Positions 42,722 through 51,113 of a stretch of 64,000 nucleotides of DNA are shown here, one piece after another. The translations under genes and the position numbers were made by a program. The stretch covers positions 3,038,001 to 3,102,000 of the forward strand of contig NZ_JAGIOD010000001.1 in assembly GCF_017876545.1 (NCBI RefSeq), read 5' to 3'. Position 1 is the stretch's first letter. Each line of letters starts with the position of its first letter. This DNA is from Brachybacterium sacelli (GTDB taxonomy: Bacteria > Actinomycetota > Actinomycetes > Actinomycetales > Dermabacteraceae). The notes under the pieces were generated by a model. That model did not search any database. It saw nothing but the letters and a program-made list of their open reading frames with translations, and was not told the DNA's origin.

Positions 42722-45271
42722 ATGAGTACATCCGCCGTGATCCGCCGGGTGGCCCGAGCATCCGGTGGCCAGAACAGTCCCGAGCTCGTCGCCACCCGAA
42801 TGCGTTCCTTCGCGTCCTCGCTCAGCCCTCGCACCGCAGCGACGTTCCTTGCCGTCATGACCAGCGACGGGCTAGAGAATTACCTGATCACCCCGGACAC
42901 CGACAGCATGAACAAGGCCGCCCTGTCCGCGGCGCATGCGGTCACGGGCAGGCTCTCCTACGTAGACGAGTTGCCGGATCTGCGCGCCGCCGACCAGGTC
43001 GGGCATCTGTTCTTCCGTCCGGGTGGGACGCGTGCGTCGACGACGCAGTCCGGTAGGGATCCGTTCTCGATGGCGGCGTCGCTGGCGGACATGCCGGTTG
43101 GGTCCTGGGTGGCGATCACGATGCGGGCCCCGCACCGCGGTCTGCTACTGCACGAGGACCGACTGTGGGATCGGTGGATCAAGGGACGCATCGTCGGCGG
43201 GACCCACCACTCCCTCGAACCGAACGGCGTGATCGCGCATGTCGCCGCGGCATCCACGTCCCGCTCGAGCGTCGACTCTTTGCTGCGTCAGGTGGCCGGC
43301 GACATGCACGGCTTCGACCTCGAGACGCGGACCGTCCGCTTCCCCCGCACCTGGGTGCTCGCGCAACTGCTCGCTGCAACTCTCACGTTCGTCGCTGCGG
43401 GGATCGGCGTGCAGCTCATCGCTCCGAGTATCGCGACAGTGATCCCCGCCGAGGTCGCCTCGATGATCACCACCGCCCTGTTCACTGCCGCGGTCCTGCC
43501 GCTACTCGCGATGGCGGGGTACGTGGTGTGGGGTCGGCGGTACGAGAAGCGGTTCCGTACCGGCCGATTCCCGCTGCCGCCGCGGCGATGGGCGTTGCGC
43601 ACCCGTCCCCCGACGCAAGGCAATGATCAGGGCCGGGCCGAGTCCACGCAGGACTTCCAGAGCGGATCCTCGAAGCGTTCCGGTGACCCAGGTGACTACC
43701 CGCTGAACCGGGGAGCGTTCAAGCTCGGGGCGATCCTCCCAGTCGGTGCTCTCGCCCCCGCATCCGGTTCGGCATCGGGCACTTCCGAGACGGGTGACCG
43801 CAGTGCGCCGGCGTCTCTGCTGCGCCGCATCGGACCGGTCATCGGCTTGGACGCTATCGGCCGGATGGTGCGTCTGTCGGCCCTGGATCTGTGGGCCGGG
43901 ATCGCTGTGTTCGGCAAGCCCCGTTCCGGCAAGTCGTATCTTCTGCGGTCCTTGTTCGCGTTCTTGCTGATGGACCAGCAGCCACTCCCCCGCGACACCG
44001 CCACGGCACCGGAGCAGTCGGCGTCCATGCTCGGCGAGGAGGGTGTGATCGTGGCGTTTGAGTCGAAGTCCGGGCAGGACACTGCCGAGTACCAGGCATG
44101 GGCCACGTCGCTCGGTAGACGCAAGGTGCACGTGTTCGATCTGGCCGACCCTGACGGTGCCCGCATCAACATGTTCACCGGCGGCGACGGGATCCTCGAC
44201 AGTGCCGCGAAGTTCGTGGAGAAGATGATCTACCACTGGGGCAGCGACTCCATCGGCGCCGCATCCGCGAAGACACTCCGCGGAGTGTTCACCACCGCCC
44301 TTGGTGTCCCGACCGACGTCCTGGACGAAGCGATCGGGACGCATCCGGAGGCGCCGACCCCGGCTCCGGTCGCGACGCCGATGTCGATCGCGCACGCGCT
44401 GCTCGGCGGATACGGCGACGAGTTCGGCGTGCACCTGGCCGAGACGATCCGCCGCCGACTCGCCGATGTAAAAACGCACCGCGCAGACGATGACCAGAAC
44501 GCACTCGAGATCGCAGTCAGTGGACTGTCCGAGCTCTACGGCGCCACGGTGAAGCCGGCCAGTCGCGCCGCCCTACAGAAGGCACCCTCTTCAAAGGTCG
44601 AAGTGCTGATGCTCGCCCCGCACTGGTGGCGACCAGAGGGCCGCGTCACCACCATCGAAGAGATCCTGCGCCGGCACCTTCGCGTAGTGATCAACTCGGG
44701 CGCGACCTCCACCCGCACCGGCGCCAGCCGCGACAACCTCCGCCTCCCAGCCGCCGTCGGCAACGCGCTCAGCGGCATGCTCCTGTACTCGCTGAAGGAA
44801 GCCATCCAGGACGTGTGCGCCGGATGGGAAGAGCAGGGCCGGTACGTCGCGATCATCTGCGACGAGCTCGCCCGTGTTGCGACGAACTCCCCCGAAGTCA
44901 TCGAGTGGACCCGCATGCAGGGCCGCTCCTTCGGCGTCATCCCGATCTACGCCACCCAGGAACCCGACCAGCTACCCGACGCAGTTCGGCGCACCATGTT
45001 CTCGCTGTCGACGGTCATCTCCTACGCCCAGGAGAACTCAGACGTCGCCACCCAGATCGCGAAGGACTTCACCGGCGGCGCGAGCGAAGGTTTCGAAGTC
45101 GTCCACCCCAAGGAAGTGATGGACCTGCCGCGGTACATGACCCTCGTCCGCACCGTGCTCGAGCAGCAACGCCAGAACGTATTCACCGCGAAAGTCCACC
45201 CCTTCGAAGACGACCGCGACGCGTTCCGCGACATCGTCTACCCGGCCGAGACAGAGGACCGGTCCCGATGA
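42722..45271 (+). CDS. VirD4/TraG-like conjugative coupling ATPase
   Basis: An 849-residue membrane ATPase. Two membrane helices (about residues 208-232 and 245-268) precede the motor domain: Walker A F-G-K-P-R-S-G-K-S near residue 396, Walker B Y-V-A-I-I-C-D-E-L near residue 708, and I-P-I-Y-A-T-Q-E-P near residue 741. The family links the DNA-relaxase complex to the type IV secretion channel in conjugative elements. It is the first gene of the transfer module and overlaps the next gene (ATGA). The ATG at 42722 has a close AGGGG; an in-frame TTG at 42680 is an alternative that adds 14 residues. Confidence 0.87.
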   Translation: MSTSAVIRRVARASGGQNSPELVATRMRSFASSLSPRTAATFLAVMTSDGLENYLITPDTDSMNKAALSAAHAVTGRLSYVDELPDLRAADQVGHLFFRPGGTRASTTQSGRDPFSMAASLADMPVGSWVAITMRAPHRGLLLHEDRLWDRWIKGRIVGGTHHSLEPNGVIAHVAAASTSRSSVDSLLRQVAGDMHGFDLETRTVRFPRTWVLAQLLAATLTFVAAGIGVQLIAPSIATVIPAEVASMITTALFTAAVLPLLAMAGYVVWGRRYEKRFRTGRFPLPPRRWALRTRPPTQGNDQGRAESTQDFQSGSSKRSGDPGDYPLNRGAFKLGAILPVGALAPASGSASGTSETGDRSAPASLLRRIGPVIGLDAIGRMVRLSALDLWAGIAVFGKPRSGKSYLLRSLFAFLLMDQQPLPRDTATAPEQSASMLGEEGVIVAFESKSGQDTAEYQAWATSLGRRKVHVFDLADPDGARINMFTGGDGILDSAAKFVEKMIYHWGSDSIGAASAKTLRGVFTTALGVPTDVLDEAIGTHPEAPTPAPVATPMSIAHALLGGYGDEFGVHLAETIRRRLADVKTHRADDDQNALEIAVSGLSELYGATVKPASRAALQKAPSSKVEVLMLAPHWWRPEGRVTTIEEILRRHLRVVINSGATSTRTGASRDNLRLPAAVGNALSGMLLYSLKEAIQDVCAGWEEQGRYVAIICDELARVATNSPEVIEWTRMQGRSFGVIPIYATQEPDQLPDAVRRTMFSLSTVISYAQENSDVATQIAKDFTGGASEGFEVVHPKEVMDLPRYMTLVRTVLEQQRQNVFTAKVHPFEDDRDAFRDIVYPAETEDRSR

Positions 45272-46710
45272 ACACTCGGCACCTCGCTGACCTGCCCAGT
45301 CCCATCGCGTCGGTCCCGTTCCGTGCCGCAGAGCGCGTGGACCCGTACTGGGAGGGGATGTTCGCGACCGGCAGCTCCGATGGCTGGGTCTCCGCCTCCC
45401 AGCACCGCCGCGCCCCCGCATCCCAGATGCGATGGTCCGGCATCCCGCCCCGCTACGTCACCGGCCAGGACCAGGCGCTGAAGGAGATGCGCACCAACCG
45501 TCACCGCCCCTCGATCCTCGCCGCGCTTGGCGCCGTCTCCTCCTGGCGCACCGTCACCCGCGAGCAGCTCGCCTGCATCGCCGGGTCACGCGTCATGGGA
45601 AACACCTACCCAGCCGCGCTCTCAGCCCCGTTCAGTGCCGGCCTGCTCGCCCACGGCTACGTCTCTGCCGGCATGAACCGTCTCGCCCCCGCTGCGCAGC
45701 GGATGAGTATGTGGACCGTTGGCGACCAGATCGACGCCTACGCCCAGTACCGCAAGTCCCTCACGTTCGCCGAGCACATCGCCATCACCGGCGGACAGGA
45801 CTGGAGCAGCGAACACCGCTTCGACCGCCACAACGTCCTCACCACCGAGCTCGCACTCCGCGTCGCAGAGTTCTGCGACGTCGCCACGGTGCTCGGCGAA
45901 AAGCAGATCTCCCTACCGTCCATGCTCGCCGCCTCAGGGCTACAGGTGCAGCAGGCGGATCTGGGCCGCCGGGCCGATGCCGGGATCGTGCGCCGCGACG
46001 GGCTCGTCATCGCGCTCGAGACCACGGCCTCGGTCGGGGAGGCGTTCCGACGGAAGATGGCTAAGTGGGCACAGATCCTCCAACGCCACCCCACCTACGA
46101 GCTGCCGTTGGTGGTCCTCGTCGTGGACGTGTCCACGCCGTCGCAGGCGACCAGCGCCGCCGCGAAGAACACCGCCCACGCCGAGATCCAAGCCGCGATC
46201 CGCGAAGCCGTCCGCGACTACCCCGGCACTGCACTGAACCGGACCGCCGCACGGCTCGGCGTCGTCTCGTGGACGGACTGGTTCCCCGGCCCGCACCAGA
46301 TCGCTGACTCCATCAACGGACTCACCGCCTCGTTCCTCGCCCGCGGCACCAACGGTGGCGAGGACGGCTGGCGACCCGTGCAACTACTGGACGTGGCACA
46401 GCTGCCGTATCGGGAGGGCTCCACGATGGCGGGCGAGATGATCTCGACGAATGCGCGCCTGCTTGCCGGCACCCCCTATTGGCTCCGCCCCGGGACCGTC
46501 CCGCGCACCTACCAGTACCTGCTGAACCAGGTCGGCACCGGCGGCATCGACACGTTGAAGCACCCCTCGGTCCCCGACCGCATGACCGGCCCCGGATTCA
46601 CACAGCAGGTCGCGGGCCGCAAATGGCGAGGGTTGGTGTCACTCGGCGAGTTCACTGCTTCGTCCACGCCCCACGATCCGCAGGCCGTTGATGCTGATCG
46701 AAGTCCCTAG
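45268..46710 (+). CDS. Replication-relaxation-like protein of a conjugative element
   Basis: A 480-residue soluble protein. The N-terminal third has a winged-helix-like part (R-P-S-I-L-A-A-L-G-A-V-S-S-W-R-T-V-T-R-E-Q-L-A-C-I-A) as in PF13814 replication-relaxation proteins. The middle has R-H-N-V-L-T-T-E-L-A-L-R and then A-D-A-G-I-V-R-R-D-G-L-V-I-A-L-E-T-T, a nuclease-like D...E-x-T arrangement, with F-R-R-K-M-A-K-W nearby. PF13814 members are needed for relaxation or transfer of actinobacterial and Firmicute plasmids. It overlaps the coupling-protein gene, which strengthens the assignment. An IS481 insertion lies 27 bases past its stop. Confidence 0.68.
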   Translation: MNTRHLADLPSPIASVPFRAAERVDPYWEGMFATGSSDGWVSASQHRRAPASQMRWSGIPPRYVTGQDQALKEMRTNRHRPSILAALGAVSSWRTVTREQLACIAGSRVMGNTYPAALSAPFSAGLLAHGYVSAGMNRLAPAAQRMSMWTVGDQIDAYAQYRKSLTFAEHIAITGGQDWSSEHRFDRHNVLTTELALRVAEFCDVATVLGEKQISLPSMLAASGLQVQQADLGRRADAGIVRRDGLVIALETTASVGEAFRRKMAKWAQILQRHPTYELPLVVLVVDVSTPSQATSAAAKNTAHAEIQAAIREAVRDYPGTALNRTAARLGVVSWTDWFPGPHQIADSINGLTASFLARGTNGGEDGWRPVQLLDVAQLPYREGSTMAGEMISTNARLLAGTPYWLRPGTVPRTYQYLLNQVGTGGIDTLKHPSVPDRMTGPGFTQQVAGRKWRGLVSLGEFTASSTPHDPQAVDADRSP

Positions 46711-46732
46711 CACTGGTCGTCCCTCGCCGGGT

Positions 46733-47743
46733 CTAGATGTAGTTGGTCATGACGTTGTCGACGCCGGTGTGAAGTCGTGAGGCCGGGGGCTGGTCGCCGC
46801 AGGCGGTGTGGGGTCGGTGGAAATTGTAGTGATGGACCCAGATCGCGATCGCTTCGCGCCGCTCGGTCTCGGAGCCGTAGGGGCGGGCGTAGAGGCACTC
46901 CTCGGCCAGGATCCGCTGGTAGCGCTCGATCTTGCCGTTGTGGCGAGGTGTGTAGATCCTCGTACGCTGGTGCCGGGAGATGAAAGCGCAGGTCGATCGC
47001 CGAAACGCTGAGGCGGTGTAGTTGCTGCCGTTGTCGGTGACCAGCCGCGTGATCCAGGTGATGCCGTGCGCGGCGAAGAACACGCGGGCGCGATGGAAGA
47101 ACCCGATGGTCGTGATCGCTTTCTCGTCCTCGAGCGACTCGGTGTAGGACAGGCGGGAGAAGCCGTCCTCCATGGAGTGGAGGTAGGTGTAGCCGACCTT
47201 TTGCTTGTGGGCGCGCTTGCCGGCGAGGGCCAGTTCGCTGCCACGACCATGGGCCCGCCAGCCGCCGCCGTCGGGAATCTGACCGACCTTCTTGACGTCC
47301 ATGTGGACTATGTGGCCGGGGTAGCGGGCGGTGATCTTCCCTGGTGAACGCAGGTTCTCACCGTCTGGGGTGATATCGCGGATCCGGTTCAAGCCGAGGC
47401 GGTCCAGCCACCTCGTCACCGTCCTCACGCAGCACGCGAACCCGTGGCCGTCGGCGAGCTCGCGGGCGATCCGGCGCGCGGACCACTTCCTCTTCCGCCG
47501 CCAGGACTCGATCAGCTCGAGCACCCAGATCGGGAGGCGGGTGGGGCGGTTCGCCGGCGCGCTGGAGTGGTCTTGCAGGCCTGGGTCGCCGTGCTCGCGG
47601 TAGCGGCCGACCCATTTCGAGAGCGTGGTGCGAGCGATGTGAAACTCGGCCGCGACGTGGGCGATCGGGCGACCGGAGTCGATGACCTGCGCGACAGCTC
47701 GCTGCCTTCCAACGACGGTCAGCGGCGCATTACGGTGGTGCAT
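46733..47743 (-). CDS. IS481-family transposase
   Basis: A 336-residue DDE transposase. The N-terminal helix-turn-helix (R-Q-R-A-V-A-Q-V-I-D-S-G-R-P-I-A-H-V-A-A-E) is followed by the rve catalytic domain with H-M-D-V-K-K near residue 150, V-T-D-N-G-S near residue 235 and the Glu in K-I-E-R-Y-Q-R-I-L-A-E-E near residue 270. The stop codon TAG is not inside the element: it comes from the CTAG of the target duplication, so the last codons run to the very end of the IS. The ATG is preceded by AGGAAGAGG at some distance. Confidence 0.93.
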   Translation of the reverse strand: MHHRNAPLTVVGRQRAVAQVIDSGRPIAHVAAEFHIARTTLSKWVGRYREHGDPGLQDHSSAPANRPTRLPIWVLELIESWRRKRKWSARRIARELADGHGFACCVRTVTRWLDRLGLNRIRDITPDGENLRSPGKITARYPGHIVHMDVKKVGQIPDGGGWRAHGRGSELALAGKRAHKQKVGYTYLHSMEDGFSRLSYTESLEDEKAITTIGFFHRARVFFAAHGITWITRLVTDNGSNYTASAFRRSTCAFISRHQRTRIYTPRHNGKIERYQRILAEECLYARPYGSETERREAIAIWVHHYNFHRPHTACGDQPPASRLHTGVDNVMTNYI

Positions 47744-47853
47744 GGAACGGGCCTCTTCCTGCGAGACGGTTGCTTAGACACCACCCATCGTGCAGTCCAG
47801 GGGCCCGTTCCTTCATCCCATACGCCGTGACCACAACGTCATGACCCGCAACA
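46738..47853 (-). mobile_element. Complete IS481-family insertion sequence (1116 bp)
   Basis: The ends are imperfect inverted repeats, both beginning TGT and ending GGTCATGACGTTGT (46738-46758 and 47833-47853). They are flanked by a perfect 6-base direct repeat TCTAGA at 46732-46737 and 47854-47859. This matches the N-CTAG-N target known for IS481. A single transposase gene fills the element. Intact ends, intact gene and a perfect target repeat point to recent insertion. Confidence 0.92.
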
Positions 47854-47904
47854 TCTAGATCCATAAGCGGACCTACCTGATCAGCAGCAGGGATGTAAAA
47901 GGGC

Positions 47905-48846
47905 TCACGCCTCGCCTGACTCCACTTCCTTCAGCCGCTGCCTGATCTGATCGAGCTGACGAAAGTACCGAGGGGCGGCCATGTAGAGAACCGCGCAGCC
48001 TGCCTCAGTGAACGCGGGCTCGAGATCATCGTCGGCTGCTCCTGTGGGGTGAAGTCCGTAGTTCCGCAAATCGCGGAGATGTGCCGCTTGCGATCGCAGA
48101 TCACTAAGCCCGCGTTTGTTCCACACGTTCCGGCGTGCCACCCCCTCGGCGGAGCGGTCAATGACCTCGGCAGCATTGTCGCCTGCAGCCACCAAACGCT
48201 GGAGCTTCAGATCGTCCTTGAGCCAGGCGCCGAGACCGAACCAGGCGGCTTCACTCGCAGCGCCGAGCAGGTCCACCCCAGCAATGAACAGTCCACGCTG
48301 AAAGGCACCGATGCCCTCCCGGAGAACCTGCGAGCCACGGCCTCCCAAGAGCTCGATGTACTGCTCAGGCAGATCTTCCCGCGCCAGTTCAGCACGGATA
48401 GACGGAACTCCGGCCAACTTCCACCTGCCGAACTGAGGAGCAGGCGTGTGGTGATGCTGGAACTGGGTACTTCCGCCCCAGGAGGGCCCGCGAACGGGGA
48501 TCGAGTCGTTGCTCGCGCTGTAGTGATCCCCGGACGCCGGGGAGATGACGCCCCCGGTGTACAACTCGTGAAGCACGTGATCTGTCGCGAACCGAAGGCG
48601 CCGAGATTGTACGGCCGGGTGCGAAGGATCAACGTCATCAACTGGACGACCGTGCGGAGTGTCGACTTTAAGCGGCTCGTTCGCGCTTTCACTGGTCAAT
48701 CCGTGCGCACTCAACACGGCCGCGTAGAGGTCAACCTTCGAGCTCGACGGTGTATCCGCGAGCACATTCAAAATGATTGTGCGTGCCTCGGCGAGGTCGC
48801 GTCCCTCTGGAGCGACGGCGTCCGCAGCAGCTTGTGAGTACATCAT
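47905..48846 (-). CDS. Protein with HEPN-like C-terminal domain
   Basis: A 313-residue soluble protein. The N-terminal half (helical, then a variable Gly/Ser/His-rich stretch) is unrecognised. The C-terminal half is helical: F-I-A-G-V-D-L-L-G-A-A-S-E-A-A-W-F-G-L-G-A-W, then L-R-D-L-R-N-Y-G-L-H-P, where R261-N-x3-H266 matches the R-N-x3-H motif of HEPN ribonucleases and abortive-infection proteins. It could be a toxin-like RNase or a structural HEPN. It lies between the IS481 element and a divergent beta-helix gene. The ATG pair at 48846 opens the frame; the ribosome site is weak. Confidence 0.6.
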   Translation of the reverse strand: MMYSQAAADAVAPEGRDLAEARTIILNVLADTPSSSKVDLYAAVLSAHGLTSESANEPLKVDTPHGRPVDDVDPSHPAVQSRRLRFATDHVLHELYTGGVISPASGDHYSASNDSIPVRGPSWGGSTQFQHHHTPAPQFGRWKLAGVPSIRAELAREDLPEQYIELLGGRGSQVLREGIGAFQRGLFIAGVDLLGAASEAAWFGLGAWLKDDLKLQRLVAAGDNAAEVIDRSAEGVARRNVWNKRGLSDLRSQAAHLRDLRNYGLHPTGAADDDLEPAFTEAGCAVLYMAAPRYFRQLDQIRQRLKEVESGEA

Positions 48847-48953
48847 CCCCGCAGAGTAACGACGGAGGCGGACATCGTGGAAACGGCGTCCGGGGTGGAT
48901 CCGCCCACTTCACGGCATGACCGCGTCACGATCGAGATGAAGGGCTGGGCGCC

Positions 48954-49652
48954 ATGGAAATCAGGCGAAAGAAGAGCACGGGCGAGCAGGGCAATCGAGG
49001 CGAGTTCGGGTCAGTTTCCCGGAGCGACGCCGTGGTCGATGTATCCCCGGCCAGCGGGAGCATCGACCGTTCCGCGAAGATCCACGACTCTGCGGCGATT
49101 AGCTCGTCGGCGACGATCCGGAACATGGTGCGGATCCAGGAAGACGTGACGATCGGCGACGGCGTGAAGCTGGGACACCATTCCTTCGTCGGCGCTGCAG
49201 CACGACTCGACACAGGCGTTCAGGTGGGCTCGAGCGCGAAGGTCGGCGGCGGCTCTCACATCGGCGAAGACGTCCGCATCGGACCGAGCGCCTCGATCTC
49301 CACACGGGCGCGGATCGGAGCGCGCACGAAGATCTCTGCGGGAGCGAACATCGGCCCTGACACCGAGATCAGGCCCGACGTGTACATCGGTCGGCACACC
49401 CACGTCACCGGCCGCTCCACCATCGGGCAAGGGACTGTCTTGAAGGCCTGGTCCTCGGTCGGTCACGCGACCACTCTCGGCGGCGACGTCGAGCTCGGCG
49501 AGGGCACGCTGATCGGCTACCGCTGCACCCTCGGCGACAAGGTCCGAGTCGACCCCGGAATCATGGTCCTTCCTGACTCCCGCATCGCCGACGGTGAGCA
49601 CGTCACCATCGACCACCCGCGCGCGGCGCCGAAGCCGACCCCCGAGGACTGA
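48954..49652 (+). CDS. Left-handed beta-helix protein with mobile-element leader (short form)
   Basis: A 232-residue protein with the same architecture as the 463-residue protein at 26.5-27.9 kb. It has a short basic start, then the leader T-G-E-Q-G-N-R-G-E-F-G-S-V-S-R-S-D-A-V-V, then hexapeptide repeats (V-T-I-G-D-G-V-K-L-G-H-H-S-F-V-G, I-G-A-R-T-K-I-S-A-G-A-N-I-G) giving about ten coils. There is no clear acyltransferase active-site loop. The end D-H-P-R-A-A-P-K-P recalls the end of the decayed copy at 50.6-50.9 kb. It starts 107 bases from the divergent HEPN-like gene. Function unknown; carried inside the transfer region. Confidence 0.75.
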   Translation: MEIRRKKSTGEQGNRGEFGSVSRSDAVVDVSPASGSIDRSAKIHDSAAISSSATIRNMVRIQEDVTIGDGVKLGHHSFVGAAARLDTGVQVGSSAKVGGGSHIGEDVRIGPSASISTRARIGARTKISAGANIGPDTEIRPDVYIGRHTHVTGRSTIGQGTVLKAWSSVGHATTLGGDVELGEGTLIGYRCTLGDKVRVDPGIMVLPDSRIADGEHVTIDHPRAAPKPTPED

Positions 49653-49809
49653 CAACACGAACCACTTCGTGCAGACCGACCTCGACCTCCCGGCCGCACC
49701 TGCACTCCGACCCCGAGCTGCCGAAGGGGCCGAGATCGCCGAGCCGGAGCCGCGAGACCGCTTCCGTTTCGGTGATTTCACTGGCCGTGGACGCTCGGCA
49801 GAACGCATC

Positions 49810-50541
49810 TCACGTGAGCTGCTCGGCCAGCTGGATCAGAGACCGTGCCCGCAGATCCGGGAACTTGAAGTACGCAGGGTAGACGCCGCCGTCCCGGTTG
49901 ATCCAGGCGGCGCCGAGACCCGCACGCGCCGCGCCGTCGATGTCCCAGGGATGCACGGCGACGAGCATGGCGTCCATCGGGTCGACCTCGCACCGCTCGA
50001 GGGCGTAGGCGTACGCGCCTGCGCCGGGCTCCCAGATGCTCGCCTGTTCGACGGAGAGGAGCGCCTCGAAGTGGCCGCGGATCCCGGCCCGGTCGAGCAG
50101 CGACTCGGCGACGGATGCAGACCCGTTGCTCAGCGTCACCAACCGGACTCCCAGGCGGCTCAAGGCCTCGATGCCCTCTGGGACGTCTGCATGGACCGGC
50201 AGAGCGGTGAACCCGGCCATGATGTGTTCGACGGCGTCTTCGGTCCCGCGGTTCAGCGGGAGCCCGTGGAGGTTGGCGCGCAGTCCCTCCGCCGCGATGC
50301 TGGCAAAGGGCTCACTGACACCGACAGCGGTCAAGGCGAAGCCGTCGCGGAGAAGTCCCGCGAACCAGGTCTTCGCCAGGTGAGCTGGCGCGCCGACGCC
50401 CTGGAACCGCTGGCCCATCGACGACATGTCCGAGAGCGTTTCGTTGACGTCGAAGATCAGCAGGGACGGTCGCCGGGGCCCGTCCGGACTCACGGGGTGG
50501 TCCGCACTCGCGAGAGCGTGGTCGGTGTGTGCGCTCGTCAT
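49810..50541 (-). CDS. HAD-superfamily type II haloacid-dehalogenase-like protein
   Basis: A 243-residue HAD-fold protein resembling 2-haloacid dehalogenases. The nucleophile Asp31 lies in I-F-D-V-N-E-T-L, motif II reads T-L-S-N-G-S, and V-H-P-W-D gives the late acidic motif with the conserved W-D. The family's Lys before Pro (usually K-P) is a Glu here (I-W-E-P-G), which would impair classical catalysis. It may act as a phosphatase or be inactive. It lies convergent to the short beta-helix gene and is a chromosomal-type cargo gene. The start at M-T-S-A-H is preferred over an ATG three codons upstream. Confidence 0.75.
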   Translation of the reverse strand: MTSAHTDHALASADHPVSPDGPRRPSLLIFDVNETLSDMSSMGQRFQGVGAPAHLAKTWFAGLLRDGFALTAVGVSEPFASIAAEGLRANLHGLPLNRGTEDAVEHIMAGFTALPVHADVPEGIEALSRLGVRLVTLSNGSASVAESLLDRAGIRGHFEALLSVEQASIWEPGAGAYAYALERCEVDPMDAMLVAVHPWDIDGAARAGLGAAWINRDGGVYPAYFKFPDLRARSLIQLAEQLT

Positions 50542-50590
50542 GAGCCTCACCGTAGCCCGGGCCTTCTCTGAGTGCGACGCCTCCCCCGCG

Positions 50591-50860
50591 ATGATGCGTA
50601 CCGGAGCTCGCGTGGCACTGGCCGAGAAGCCTGTTGTCGGTCAAATCGCGAGCCTCGGTAACGATGTTGCTGGGGGCGAGGGTGCCGTTGTGGGCAGGGG
50701 GGTGTCCGTCAGTGACAGAGTCACTGCCCACATGGTGCTCCACGACGGCAGCGCCATCGGCGGCGCCGTGCGGATCGAACACGACCGTCTCCGTGAGTCC
50801 GGCTCGCACGTCGTCGACCGAGAGAACGTCACCCTCGACCACGCGCCCCGCAGCACCGAA
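50591..50860 (+). pseudogene. Remnant of a third hexapeptide beta-helix gene
   Basis: The frame contains G-A-V-V-G-R-G-V-S-V-S-D-R-V and ends R-E-N-V-T-L-D-H-A-P-R, which aligns with the end of the 232-residue beta-helix protein (G-E-H-V-T-I-D-H-P-R). Only about five coil-like repeats remain; the leader and most of the protein are missing, and the frame runs on into sequence of no coding character. It sits directly before the 46-residue membrane gene. Probably decayed. The stretch from the HAD gene start to 50972 holds nothing else. Confidence 0.5.
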
Positions 50861-50972
50861 GTCGGCCTCCGACGTCTGACTGCACGCCCGCACCAGATCC
50901 TGCGGGTCCCGCGAGGTCGCGTTCCCGCCCACTGGCCGGGTCGACAGGAACTCTCTGGCGAAGGTGGGCGAC

Positions 50973-51113
50973 ATGGAGCTGGGACGTGGACCGCGTTACG
51001 AGAAGGACTCCGACGACCTCGCGAACTCCCTCAGCCGCGGCGCAGTTAAGGCCGGGCTGTTCGTGCTGGTCGCGATCTTCATTCTGTCCCTGCTGGTCGG
51101 GGTGTTCTCGTGA
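50973..51113 (+). CDS. Small membrane peptide of the transfer module (46 residues)
   Basis: A 46-residue protein: a charged N-terminus (M-E-L-G-R-G-P-R-Y-E-K-D-S-D-D) and one C-terminal membrane helix (A-G-L-F-V-L-V-A-I-F-I-L-S-L-L-V-G-V-F). The ribosome site AAGGTGG lies six bases before the ATG, and the TGA overlaps the GTG of the NERD gene (GTGA). Strong coupling and ribosome site make it real despite its size. It probably belongs to the conjugation machinery. Confidence 0.82.
   Translation: MELGRGPRYEKDSDDLANSLSRGAVKAGLFVLVAIFILSLLVGVFS

Noticed and set aside
49653..49809. Extra gene between the short beta-helix gene and the HAD gene
   Set aside because: The plus frame there has no own start with a ribosome site and runs antisense into the HAD gene.
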